Part shown: positions 8,291-16,221 of the stretch, in pieces
Numbering within the stretch: position 1 is the stretch's first letter
Layout of the letters: each line of letters begins with the position of its first letter
Assembly (NCBI GenBank): GCA_023428905.1
Contig: JAEYWP010000007.1
Coordinates: 248,001 to 312,000, forward strand
Source: Verrucomicrobiota bacterium
GTDB taxonomy: Bacteria > Verrucomicrobiota > Verrucomicrobiia > Opitutales > Opitutaceae
Direction of reading: 5' to 3'
DNA: 64,000 nt
Made by a program: the position numbers and the translations under genes
The notes under the pieces: model-generated
The model's database searches: none
What the model was told of the DNA's origin: nothing
What the model saw: only the letters and a program-made list of their open reading frames with translations

Positions 8291-10918
8291 ATGCGCTGGA
8301 TCCGCCCTCTCTCCGTCTTCGTGTTGTCCCTACCTCTGGCCGCCCTGGGCGAGTCGCCCGCCACCCAGGTGCCGGAGGGGTGGTTTGCCTGGCCTTACGT
8401 CGAAGCCCGCGCCGGCAGTGCTCTCGACAACAGCGACCTGAACGTCAAGCCCGCCGGGGAGGCCGGATTTGTGCGGGTGAAAGAAGGCGTTTTTGTCACG
8501 ACAGCCGACGGGCGTCGCATCCGTTTCTGGGGCTGCAACCTGAGCAGCAATGAAGCCTTCCCGGAGGACGACGCCACGGCCGATCGCATCGCCCGGCGCC
8601 TCGCCCAAGGAGGGATCAACATCGCCCGACTGCACCACCTGGATAATCCCTGGTCGGTCGACTCGGCGGGCAGTCTCTGGAAGCCCGGGACAAAGGACCG
8701 GATCCACATCGATCCCGCCCAGCTCAACAAGGTGCACCGCCTTGTCGCAGCGCTGAAGCGGCACGGCATCTATTCGAACGTGAACCTCAAGGTGTCGCGC
8801 ACCCACACGGTTGAGGACGGGTTTCCCGCCTCGATCGCACAGACGCCGGGATTTCAGAAGCGGCTGGACTATTTCCAGAGACGGATCGTCGACCTGCAGA
8901 AGGACTATGCCACCCAGCTTCTGACCGCGAAAAATCCCTACACCGGGCTGAGCCTCGCGGAGGACCCGGCGGTGGCGATCGTGGAGATCAACAATGAAAA
9001 CGCGCTGCTGGGCCTGCGCACGCGCGACATTGCCGACGGCCTGGAAACCCTGCCCCAGCCTTTTCTCGGGGAGCTGACCGGGCTTTGGAATGCGTGGTTG
9101 AAGAAGCACTACGCAAGCGACGCCGCGCTGTCCGGGGCCTGGACCACCGGCGCCACCCCGATCGGCGAATCCCCCCTGACTCCCTCCTCCCGCTGGCAGG
9201 CCGACGCCCAGCCCGGCAACGAGGTCCGGGTGGCGTCCCCCTCCCCCGCGGAGGTCGAGATCACGGTGAAGCCCGGGGACGCGGTGCGCTGGCGCTCGGC
9301 CGCCTTTCTCGACCAGCTGCGGCTGGTCGAGGGCGCCACCTACACCCTAAGTTTTTCCGCGCGCGCGGATCAAGTGCGCCCGGTTGAGGTTGCGGTGAGC
9401 CGGGACGAGCCGCTCTGGCGCACGGACAAGTGGCGCACACGTGGTCTCCGCCAGGTTCTCTCCCTGTCGCCGGAATGGAAGACGTTCCGCCTCGTTTTCA
9501 CCACCCACTCAATCGTGGATGTCGGCTCCCGGCTCTCCTTTATCGCAGGCCATGCGCCTGGAACCGTCTCGGTACGGGACCTCAGGCTGGAGTCCGGCTC
9601 GGCAACCGCCGGCCTGCGCCCCGGGCAGACCCTCGCGGAGGCCAACATCCCGATCCCAACGGACGCGACCCCCCGCCAGTGGAATGACTACCTCACGTTC
9701 CTCCTCGACGTTGAACGCTCCTACGTGGCGGAGATGCGCTCGCACCTCATCGACCAGCTCAAGGTGCGTGTGCCGATCGTCTGCACCCAGGCGAATTACG
9801 GCGGCATCGCCGGCCTGGTCCGCGAGCAGCCTTCCGACTTCATCGATGCGCATTATTATTGGCAGCACCCGGATTTTGGCGGTGCCAGCGGGGTCTGGAA
9901 TGTCGATAGCTACACCGTCAACAATACCCCGCAGCTGGGGGAATTCGGCCCGCGTTGGTTCGGTGAGCTGGGCGGAATCGCTTTGCTCCGAGCCAGTGGA
10001 AAGCCGTTCAGCGTGACGGAAATCGATCACCCCGCGCCGAACGACTATGCGGTCGAAATGTATCCGGTCCTGGCCACCTTTGCGGGTCTGCAGGACTGGG
10101 ACGCCTTGTATCCCTTCGATTCGGTCGGTCTCGGGGTGGAATCGGGCACCGGCGCGATGCAGACCTTTTTCGACCAGAGTCACCATCCGTCCAAGTGGGG
10201 CTTCAGCACCTTTGCCACGCGGGTGTTCCGCCAGGGCAGGGTAACGCCCGCGCCCTCGGCCCGGGAGCTGTTCGTGCGCGCGCCTTTTTGGGAGGAGGCC
10301 AACCACCTCGATGTCTTGTGGCTGAAGCACCAGTCCGCGCAGGACCTCGGTTTTTTGACCGACCGGCTCAGTGTCAACGAGACCCTGCTTCCGGCCTCGG
10401 AGCGCACCCGGGTGGAGCGGCGCGGTGCAAGCCAGCTCACGTCCGTCCGCCTGCAGCAGGCTGCGCGCGGGCCCGTTTACCTGGCGGCCGTCCCCTCCGC
10501 CGCCGCACTGGTGGGGTTCGTCGGCGGCTCACATCTCGAGGCCGGCGACCTGAGGGTCGACACCGACCCCTTTGGCCTGCAGTTCGCCGCAGTGGGCGCG
10601 GTTTCGCTGGGCGACGAACCGCTGGTGCGGTCCCCCCGGGTCCTGATCACGGTGGCGGCGCGCTCCGAAAACCAGGGCTCCGTGTGGAACGCTGCCCGCA
10701 CCAGCGTGGGCAACGTCTGGGGAAGCGGAGGCCCGACGATCACGGAGCGGGTGCCCGCCACCGTCCGGCTTCGGGTGGACGGGCCGCGGACGGTGGAGGC
10801 GCTTTCACCGGACGGCTCGGTGGCCGAAGTTGTCACCGCCGCGGTCGAGGACGGCTGGCTGACCTTTTCGACCCGCACCGGGTATCCGACGCTTCATTAC
10901 CTGGTGCGTAAGCCCTAG
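8291..10918 (+). CDS. Clan GH-A glycoside hydrolase with inserted carbohydrate-binding-like module
   Basis: An 875-residue exported enzyme; residues 1-20 are a signal peptide (VFVLSLPLAALG). The N-terminal half reads as a clan GH-A TIM barrel: IRFWGCNLSSNEAFPEDD, GGINIARLHHLDNPW, and a catalytic acid/base candidate Glu236 in VEINNENALLG. The nucleophile candidate is Glu577 in FSVTEIDHPAPNDYAVE. Between them, residues about 310-435 form a beta-rich segment like CBM4/9-type carbohydrate-binding modules (TYTLSFSARAD, FRLVFTTHS, SVRDLRLESG). The C-terminus (about 690-875) is a beta-sandwich. The family is near GH5-like cellulase/mannanase proteins seen in Verrucomicrobiota, but the substrate cannot be set from sequence. 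It fits a polysaccharide-degrading lifestyle along with the TonB receptors. Confidence 0.82.
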   Translation: MRWIRPLSVFVLSLPLAALGESPATQVPEGWFAWPYVEARAGSALDNSDLNVKPAGEAGFVRVKEGVFVTTADGRRIRFWGCNLSSNEAFPEDDATADRIARRLAQGGINIARLHHLDNPWSVDSAGSLWKPGTKDRIHIDPAQLNKVHRLVAALKRHGIYSNVNLKVSRTHTVEDGFPASIAQTPGFQKRLDYFQRRIVDLQKDYATQLLTAKNPYTGLSLAEDPAVAIVEINNENALLGLRTRDIADGLETLPQPFLGELTGLWNAWLKKHYASDAALSGAWTTGATPIGESPLTPSSRWQADAQPGNEVRVASPSPAEVEITVKPGDAVRWRSAAFLDQLRLVEGATYTLSFSARADQVRPVEVAVSRDEPLWRTDKWRTRGLRQVLSLSPEWKTFRLVFTTHSIVDVGSRLSFIAGHAPGTVSVRDLRLESGSATAGLRPGQTLAEANIPIPTDATPRQWNDYLTFLLDVERSYVAEMRSHLIDQLKVRVPIVCTQANYGGIAGLVREQPSDFIDAHYYWQHPDFGGASGVWNVDSYTVNNTPQLGEFGPRWFGELGGIALLRASGKPFSVTEIDHPAPNDYAVEMYPVLATFAGLQDWDALYPFDSVGLGVESGTGAMQTFFDQSHHPSKWGFSTFATRVFRQGRVTPAPSARELFVRAPFWEEANHLDVLWLKHQSAQDLGFLTDRLSVNETLLPASERTRVERRGASQLTSVRLQQAARGPVYLAAVPSAAALVGFVGGSHLEAGDLRVDTDPFGLQFAAVGAVSLGDEPLVRSPRVLITVAARSENQGSVWNAARTSVGNVWGSGGPTITERVPATVRLRVDGPRTVEALSPDGSVAEVVTAAVEDGWLTFSTRTGYPTLHYLVRKP

Positions 10919-10978
10919 CGCGTCTATTGAGCCCGAACGCGCCGCCTTCAGAATCCCTGGAAAAACGGCCTCGGGAAT

Positions 10979-11007
10979 TTGGTAAACCGGACAGTCTACG
11001 GTATACT
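10979..11007 (+). promoter_or_regulatory. Sigma70-like promoter for the receiver-only gene
   Basis: TTGGTA (10979-10984), a 17-base spacer, then TATACT (11002-11007). The spacing is ideal and the -10 box matches the consensus at five of six positions. Transcription would start near 11013-11015, only a few bases before the ATG at 11017, which implies a leaderless or nearly leaderless message. Confidence 0.55.
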
Positions 11008-11016
11008 CCGCAGACC

Positions 11017-11406
11017 ATGGGCGAGAGCGAAACCCTGACCATTCTCGTCGTCGACGACGATCCCACGGGCCGGTTGCTGACGGTCGAGCTGCTGCGGAAA
11101 CGCTTCCCGCACGCCGTCATGCTGGAAGAGGAGTCAGCCGTGGTCGCCTTGGTGCACGTGCAGACCCGGCGGCTGGAGCTGATCGTCTCCGATAACAGCA
11201 TGATGGAGCTTTCCGGTATCTCTTTCATTCGGAAGATCCGGCAGATCGATTCCCGGGTTCCGATCATCCTTCACACGGCCTCGCATGAACTGAGGCAGGA
11301 GGCGATGCGGGCGGGCGCAACCGCGTTTGTCCCCTCCAACGAGGCACACCGGCTGGCGGAGGTCGCCGAGGCGATCCTGCGCACCGCGGACACCCCGCCG
11401 TGTTAG
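11017..11406 (+). CDS. Single-domain response regulator lacking the conserved lysine
   Basis: A 129-residue stand-alone receiver domain. Beta1 is LTILVVDDDPTGR with the acidic pocket, and the phospho-acceptor Asp is in LIVSDNSMM. The usual T/S at beta4 is present (ILHTAS). At beta5 the near-invariant Lys-Pro is replaced by AFVPSNEAHR, so the Lys that stabilises the phosphorylated state is missing. This may be a phosphate sink, a phosphorylation-independent switch or a degenerate receiver. No kinase lies next to it. An in-frame extension to 10927 exists but would overlap the promoter-like element at 10979-11007, so ATG 11017 is preferred. Confidence 0.82.
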   Translation: MGESETLTILVVDDDPTGRLLTVELLRKRFPHAVMLEEESAVVALVHVQTRRLELIVSDNSMMELSGISFIRKIRQIDSRVPIILHTASHELRQEAMRAGATAFVPSNEAHRLAEVAEAILRTADTPPC

Positions 11407-11491
11407 CCGCGGAGTTCGGTTGAAGGACGCCGGGTTTTTCCTTCCCTCCGGCGCGGCTGCTGCCATTACGCCTGCAGCCCTTTTTCGAACC

Positions 11492-12373
11492 ATGACCACG
11501 TCGCGTTTGCTTGGCCCTCTTGTCGTTGCCCTCGGTCTTTTCGTTGCGCCTGGGGGGCGGGCGGAAGGCGGGTGGACGGCGCTTCTCGATCGCGAGCTCT
11601 CCCACTGGCGAACCTACCTGGGGTATGCACACAAGGACGGCTACACGGGCGCCACGCCGGTGGACGCCGCGGGTGCGCCCCTGGCACCGGTCGGTTACGA
11701 CAAGGATGAGCGCGGCGTCTTCACGGTGGTGGAGAAGGATGGAAAGCTCGCGCTGCGGGTGAGCGGCGAAATTTATGGCTGCGTCTTCACCCGGGAGTCG
11801 TACACGAACTATCGCTTTCGGGTGAAAGTGAAATGGGGCGAGGCCACACACGAGCCGCGACGGCAGAAGCTCAAGGACTCCGGCATCCTCTATCACTCCG
11901 TCGGTGAGGCCGGCGTCGATTATTGGCGCGCCTGGATGCTCTCCCAGGAATTCCAGATCATGGAAGGGCACATGGGTGATTATTGGAACATTGCCAACGC
12001 GGCGATCGACATCCGCGCCTTCCCGCCGGAAGGCGTGATGAGCGCGGTGGCCAGTGCTCGGCAGCCCTTCCGCGCCTTTGGTGCGCCGCCCAGCGTGGCG
12101 GGCTTCTGCCTGCGCAGCGAAGACTGGGAGAGCAAGGACGGTGGCTGGACGGACCTCGAGCTGGTGTGTTTCGAGGGCCGGAGCCTGCACCTGGTCAACG
12201 GCAAGGTGGTGATGGTCCTGCGGGACTCGCGGGCGATGGTGGAGGGAGCGGCCCAGCCCCTCCGCAGCGGTCGCATCCAGTTGCAGTCCGAGGCGGCCGA
12301 AGTCTTTTTTTCCGACATCGAGATCCAGCCGATCACGTCACTGCCGGCTGAATACGCAGCACTCTTCGAGTAG
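11492..12373 (+). CDS. DUF1080 (3-keto-disaccharide hydrolase-type) exported protein
   Basis: A 293-residue protein with a signal peptide (LLGPLVVALGLFVAPGGRAE). The mature part is one DUF1080 domain, a concanavalin-like beta-sandwich: GWTALLDRELSHWRTYLG, GVFTVVEKDGKLALRVSG, YGCVFTRESYTNYRFRVKVKWG, KLKDSGILYHS, EFQIMEGHMGDYW, and the closing WTDLELVCFEGRSLHLVNGK and GRIQLQSEAAEVFFSDIEIQPI. Pfam names this domain 3-keto-disaccharide hydrolase. Members act in the periplasm on glycosides first oxidised at C3 by a Gfo/Idh/MocA dehydrogenase. A dehydrogenase of that class occurs about 40 kb away in this window. The substrate here is not known. Confidence 0.87.
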   Translation: MTTSRLLGPLVVALGLFVAPGGRAEGGWTALLDRELSHWRTYLGYAHKDGYTGATPVDAAGAPLAPVGYDKDERGVFTVVEKDGKLALRVSGEIYGCVFTRESYTNYRFRVKVKWGEATHEPRRQKLKDSGILYHSVGEAGVDYWRAWMLSQEFQIMEGHMGDYWNIANAAIDIRAFPPEGVMSAVASARQPFRAFGAPPSVAGFCLRSEDWESKDGGWTDLELVCFEGRSLHLVNGKVVMVLRDSRAMVEGAAQPLRSGRIQLQSEAAEVFFSDIEIQPITSLPAEYAALFE

Positions 12374-12391
12374 ACCTCGTTCCCCTCAAAA

Positions 12392-12420
12392 AAAGGGCGA
12401 CCGCGGATCGGTCGCCCTTT
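12392..12420. terminator. Bidirectional intrinsic terminator
   Basis: A perfect 12-bp stem, AAAGGGCGACCG (12392-12403), 5-base loop, CGGTCGCCCTTT (12409-12420), between two convergent genes. The A-run at 12388-12394 becomes a U-tract for the leftward gene, where termination should be strongest; the rightward gene gets a shorter T-run. Confidence 0.88.
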
Positions 12421-12441
12421 GTCGGCAGCGGAGGCAATAGG

Positions 12442-13242
12442 TCAGTCGACAGCGAGACGCTCCCCGTTGCGGATATCCTCGAAGGCGAAATGCTCGATTT
12501 CCCAGATGGGAACGAGCTCCGGACCCGCCTTCTTGTTCACCACCCGGGTGTCGGCGCCGACGAGGCGGAGGTACAGGTGCAGCCGCGCTTCGTCGAAACC
12601 GCCCGGGGTGCGGTACTTCAGCCAGTCGGCCGCGCCTTCCGGCAGGCTCAACCGGTCCGGGAGGGCCGGTTTTCCATTCATCACCAGCAGGCTCGGCACC
12701 GCGGTGGAGAAGTGGGTGTAGGGAGCGACCTCGGGATTGTCCCTTGTCAGGGCGGGCAGGTAGACGCGGAACAGCCCCTCGTCCTCCGCCTTTGAATACG
12801 CGTCCATCTCCGGCGTGACCGGGAAGCACTGCTGGTCGGCGTCGTAGCGATCGAGCGCGGCGCGCACGGTCACGCGGCACCGCACTTCTCCGGTGGAGGC
12901 GCTGGCGAGGGCGCCGGGCAGCGCCCCTTTGAGGAGGACGTCGGCGCGCTGACGGTCCTGGAGGGACATCGCGGCGCGCAGGCGCGGAGTCACCCGGGCG
13001 AGGTCGTAACGCGTCCCCTGCTCGGCAGCAAAGGCCTGCATGCGCAGATAGAAGCGGGCGGTCACGTTGCCGGTCGGCTCCGTGTATTGCCGTTCATCGA
13101 AAGGCAGCTCCAAGGGCTTCTGATGGATCGGATAGTCGGTGATCGACCGGGACGATTGCAGTCCCTGGCCAAAGCCGACGGTGAAGGCGAGGAGGAAGCC
13201 TCCGATCGCGATGGGGTGTCGGGAACGAAGTAAGTTTAGCAT
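12442..13242 (-). CDS. Hypothetical exported or membrane-anchored protein
   Basis: A 266-residue protein that I do not recognise. Residues 10-28 (IAIGGFLLAFTVGFGQGL) form a signal peptide or N-terminal anchor. The rest is soluble and mixed alpha/beta, with no obvious catalytic motif. Recognisable stretches are YTEPTGNVTARFYLRMQAFA, FPVTPEMDAYSKAEDEGLF and RLHLYLRLVGADTRVVNKK. It ends at the bidirectional terminator it shares with the DUF1080 gene. The genes around it give no clue to function. Codon use and length look like a real gene. Confidence 0.7.
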   Translation of the reverse strand: MLNLLRSRHPIAIGGFLLAFTVGFGQGLQSSRSITDYPIHQKPLELPFDERQYTEPTGNVTARFYLRMQAFAAEQGTRYDLARVTPRLRAAMSLQDRQRADVLLKGALPGALASASTGEVRCRVTVRAALDRYDADQQCFPVTPEMDAYSKAEDEGLFRVYLPALTRDNPEVAPYTHFSTAVPSLLVMNGKPALPDRLSLPEGAADWLKYRTPGGFDEARLHLYLRLVGADTRVVNKKAGPELVPIWEIEHFAFEDIRNGERLAVD

Positions 13243-13548
13243 GACCCAGCATCGGACGAATCAGCGCAGGCGTAAACCGCAGCTGCGACGGCCAAATGCG
13301 GGCAGAAGAGACCGGACTGGCGCCCATCACGCGGCCCGCTACCCTGCGAACGCGGGGTTGTTCGGTCCGCCACCTGACGTACCACCTATTTGGAAGGGCC
13401 GGTAAGCCAGTGAGATGCAGATCGTGGCATCGGTCGTGCCAACCGGTGATACCGAAGTATCCCAGGTGGAGAACCGAAGGCATTTTGTGCCGAGATAGGC
13501 ACTACAGCGTAGTGCAAAGGGCCCTACGGCGAGCCTGGGGGGCGTTCT
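13243..13548. other. 306-base intergenic region with tandem hairpins
   Basis: No gene is supported here. Near the right end are TGCC/GGCA around a 6-base loop (13487-13500) and a perfect 7-bp stem, GCACTAC/GTAGTGC with a 3-base loop (13499-13515). They lie just downstream of the leftward small gene that stops at 13549. Neither is followed by a U-tract, so they are weak terminator candidates. The left part should hold the promoter of the leftward gene starting at 13242, but I could not pick a confident one. Confidence 0.4.
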
Positions 13549-13806
13549 TCAGGTGACGCCGGCCAGCTGCAGCTTGAGCAGCTGCCCGGGCGTCAGTTCC
13601 TCGTCGGTGTTGCCGAGCACGCAGGAACCAATGCGGCTGATGGCGAATTTGCCGGTGACGTGATTGATGGCGATCACCAGCTGCCCGCGTTCTGCGACAA
13701 GGATATCGGATTGGTCGGCGGGAAAAGTGTCGTGCAGGGCCTTGAAGCCTGCCGGCAGGGGCACTCGTTCCGCGTTGGTTCCGTTGGCCAGTTCGTAGAT
13801 CGTCAT
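13549..13806 (-). CDS. Small hypothetical protein (85 aa)
   Basis: An 85-residue frame from ATG 13806, beginning MTIYELANGTNAERVPLP and ending LTPGQLLKLQLAGVT. Composition is ordinary for a soluble protein; strands such as DILVAERGQLVIAINHV and KFAISRIGSCVLG suggest a small beta-rich fold. No signal peptide, transmembrane segment or known motif is visible, and no strong ribosome-binding site precedes the ATG. A TTG start at 13839 would add 11 residues. I do not recognise the family. It reads leftward, downstream of the MOSC operon with about 115 bases and a hairpin between. Confidence 0.5.
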   Translation of the reverse strand: MTIYELANGTNAERVPLPAGFKALHDTFPADQSDILVAERGQLVIAINHVTGKFAISRIGSCVLGNTDEELTPGQLLKLQLAGVT

Positions 13807-13898
13807 GGTCGCGTTGCTGGGCTGGATGTTCGCACACAATCGGTGGCTCGACCATTCGGGTGCGAACGGGCTGACGTATCCGGGGGCGGCTTGTTTAT

Positions 13899-13919
13899 GC
13901 CTCAGGCGAAACCTGAGGC
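13899..13919. terminator. Hairpin after the MOSC operon
   Basis: GCCTCAGG (13899-13906), a 5-base loop and CCTGAGGC (13912-13919) form a perfect 8-bp stem two bases beyond the stop codon of the leftward MOSC gene. There is no clear U-tract, so termination efficiency is uncertain. Confidence 0.5.
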
Positions 13920-13920
13920 G

Positions 13921-14475
13921 CTAGAGGCGGCGGATCGGGTCTCCGTTCCGGACCTCGCCGGAGCGGAGGACGCGGGCGAAGAGGCCGCGCAGGCGGAAGG
14001 CGTGGTTATGGGGTGCCCGTATCCACGCCAGGACGTCAGCGCCGTGGTGGAGCGCAAACTTCGCGCAGGCGTCGTTTTCCACATCCGACACCTCCAGTTC
14101 GGCGGAGCCCACGGCCAGCCGCGTACCGGTGGGCAGCGCTGCCTCGGAAAGATCCGCATCGACCAAGAGGGTGTCGCCCGGGTGGCGGGCGCAGGCGGTC
14201 CGCTCCTGGACAAACGCGATCAAACGTTGATCGGCAATAGCCACCTGGACGCGGGGGTCAGGGCGGCCGTCGGGAAGGTACATCCAGGTCCGGTGCTCCC
14301 AGCGGTCGCCGATGGCACCGCGGTCTCGATCCAGCTGCAGGATTTCGGGAAAACCACGCGTATCCGGACCCGGGCGGACGCAGACCTGCGTGACGCGAGG
14401 TTCGCCGCGCGGGATGCGGCGGACGTCGGCCCAGCGGGCGTCCCATTCCTCGATCGTCCAGGCCGGTCGGGGCAT
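13921..14475 (-). CDS. MOSC-domain protein
   Basis: A 184-residue protein from ATG 14475 (MPRPAWTIEEWDARW). The second half carries the MOSC domain signature: DADLSEAALPTGTRLAVG, VSDVENDACAKF, and the closing LRGLFARVLRSGEVRNGDPI. MOSC domains are related to the C-terminal domain of molybdenum-cofactor sulfurases and often carry sulfur or bind molybdopterin. This is the short stand-alone form, whose reaction is not known. It follows the histidine kinase gene by seven bases and is the last gene of a three-gene leftward operon. Why a MOSC protein travels with a signalling pair is unclear; it may be an output enzyme or simply a downstream passenger. Confidence 0.75.
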   Translation of the reverse strand: MPRPAWTIEEWDARWADVRRIPRGEPRVTQVCVRPGPDTRGFPEILQLDRDRGAIGDRWEHRTWMYLPDGRPDPRVQVAIADQRLIAFVQERTACARHPGDTLLVDADLSEAALPTGTRLAVGSAELEVSDVENDACAKFALHHGADVLAWIRAPHNHAFRLRGLFARVLRSGEVRNGDPIRRL

Positions 14476-14482
14476 GACGCGT

Positions 14483-15667
14483 TTAGGCAGCGGGCAGTTC
14501 GAGCCAGAACTCGGTGCCCTGGGCGCGTGCGTCGCGGCCGATGCCGATCCGGCCATGCATGCGCTCGACGGCGCGGAAAACGATGGCGAGGCCGATGCCT
14601 GTACCCGGGTAGTTCGGGTGGAAGCGCTCGAACATGCGGAAGACCTTGTCCCGTGATTCCGGCGGAATGCCGATTCCATTGTCCGCGATGTAAACCCGGA
14701 CGGAGCGCCCCAGTGCCTCCGCGCGGACCTCGATAACGGGCGTGGTTCCCGGGGCGACGAACTTGAGGGCGTTGGACAAGAGATTTTGCAGGACGGCTTG
14801 GAGGAGGGCCGGGTCACCGATCACCGGTGGCATCGCGGGTTGGACGATGAGTTGGGCGCGGGCCTCACGAATCTCCGCCTCGATCAGATCGGCGGCACTG
14901 CGCAGGGCATCTTCCAGACGCACCGGACGCAGCAGCATTTCCTGCCGGCCCACGGTGGAGTAGCGGAGCAGGTCGCTGATCAGGGCGTCCATCCGGCCCA
15001 CCGACTGCTGGATGCGTTCGAGGTGGAGTTGGGCCTCCGCGGGCAGCTTGGCGGCGTAATCCTCCTTCAGGATATGGGTGAAGCCGGCGATGCCGCGCAG
15101 GGGGGACCGCAGGTCGTGGGCCACGGAGTAGTTGAAGCGTTCGAGCTCCTGGTTGAGCTGCTCGATCTCCACCCGGCGCTGCTCGCCGCGCCGCGCCGAC
15201 TCGATCAGGGCAAAGACCTTGGGCACGAGCGGGAACAGCGCCACCGCGGTCGCGAGCGAGGCGGCGGCGGTGATCACCTTCACGTAACCGGAGAGCCAAT
15301 ACACCGGCTCCCAGATCACCCAGACCTCCATGAAATGGGTGAGACCGCAGGAAACGATGAAAAGACCGAAGGCGAGGAAGACCCAGTTGAAGGGGATTCC
15401 CCGGCTGGCGCGGTAGACGAGGTAGGCGAGGGTGCCGGAGATCGAGACGTAAGCGGAACCGATCAGCAGGTCGGACGTGACGTGCAGCCAGATCAGTTTG
15501 GGTTCGCGCAGGTAACAGTACTCGTGCGCCATGCCGATGCGCGTGAAGATCGAGATGTCGAAAAGCTCAAAGCCGAGGGCGCCAAGTACGACTGCGAGAA
15601 GGATGCCTGCGCTCCAGCGCAGGAAGGGTCGAGCCAGCCAGCCCGACGCGGGGGAGGGCGTCTCCAT
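14483..15667 (-). CDS. Histidine kinase with ethylene-receptor-like transmembrane sensor
   Basis: A 394-residue kinase. Residues 18-40 are one hydrophobic helix. Residues 60-150 form three more that line up with the ethylene-binding domain of plant ETR1: SDLLIGSAYVSI (Asp66, Tyr73), FGLFIVSCGLTHFMEVW (Ile104, Cys107, His111) and GYVKVITAAASLATA (Lys130). In ETR1 the Cys and His hold the copper that binds ethylene, and Asp25, Tyr32 and Lys91 are also important; all have counterparts here. The cytoplasmic part has HisKA with His184 in YSVAHDLRSPLRG and a HATPase (NLLSNALKF, DNGIGIP, GTGIGLAIV). The start overlaps the upstream receiver gene by one base (TGATG), so they are co-translated. Related sensors occur in cyanobacteria; ligand binding here is inferred. 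Confidence 0.87.
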   Translation of the reverse strand: METPSPASGWLARPFLRWSAGILLAVVLGALGFELFDISIFTRIGMAHEYCYLREPKLIWLHVTSDLLIGSAYVSISGTLAYLVYRASRGIPFNWVFLAFGLFIVSCGLTHFMEVWVIWEPVYWLSGYVKVITAAASLATAVALFPLVPKVFALIESARRGEQRRVEIEQLNQELERFNYSVAHDLRSPLRGIAGFTHILKEDYAAKLPAEAQLHLERIQQSVGRMDALISDLLRYSTVGRQEMLLRPVRLEDALRSAADLIEAEIREARAQLIVQPAMPPVIGDPALLQAVLQNLLSNALKFVAPGTTPVIEVRAEALGRSVRVYIADNGIGIPPESRDKVFRMFERFHPNYPGTGIGLAIVFRAVERMHGRIGIGRDARAQGTEFWLELPAA

Positions 15668-16113
15668 CAGACGGCGGGCTGGGGCGCTGGCAGGTTAAAT
15701 TCCAGCCACCAGGTCTTCAGCGCACGCACCATCTCCTCCAGGCGCTCGGGTGCAGTGGGTTTCACCACGTAGGAGTTGGCCCCAAGGTCGTAGGCGCGCT
15801 CGATGTCCGAGCGCAGATTCGAAGAGGAAAAAACGATCGCGGGCAGGCGGCGTTCCGCCACTTGGGATCGACGCCAGTCCAGCACCGCAAACCCATCGGT
15901 CTGCGGCATCTTCAGATCGAGGAGGAGGAGGCTAGGCCATGGGTGAACGCGGCGATCGTGATACGCGCCGTCGCCCTGCAGGTACGCGATTAGCTCGGTG
16001 CCATTCTGAACCCGGATCATCCGGAAGATATCGCCGTTTTTTCGCAGAGCGCGCTGCAGGAGGAGCGCGTCCATCTCGTCGTCTTCCGCCACCAGTAGGA
16101 CATTCGTACTCAT
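15667..16113 (-). CDS. Rcp1-like single-domain response regulator
   Basis: A 148-residue receiver of the Rcp1 type found with phytochrome-like and other bacterial kinases. It has LLVAEDDEMDALLLQRAL at beta1, the phospho-acceptor Asp in LLLLDLKMPQTDG, IVFSSSN at beta4 and YVVKPTAPERLEEMV with the conserved Lys-Pro. The insertion YLQGDGAYHDRRVHPWP before beta3 is typical of this subgroup. It has no output domain and probably relays phosphate from the ethylene-receptor-like kinase encoded immediately downstream, with which it shares a TGATG overlap. It is first in the operon; the promoter should lie in 16114-16221. Confidence 0.9.
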   Translation of the reverse strand: MSTNVLLVAEDDEMDALLLQRALRKNGDIFRMIRVQNGTELIAYLQGDGAYHDRRVHPWPSLLLLDLKMPQTDGFAVLDWRRSQVAERRLPAIVFSSSNLRSDIERAYDLGANSYVVKPTAPERLEEMVRALKTWWLEFNLPAPQPAV

Positions 16114-16221
16114 GGGATGGCTCCAGAGCGCGCACGCGCACGCGCTGAGGCAAGACCCAAGTCGCCCTTTACAACGAGATCAGTGAAACGGCGGTCGGTT
16201 GTGGGGGATGCCGACGCCCGC

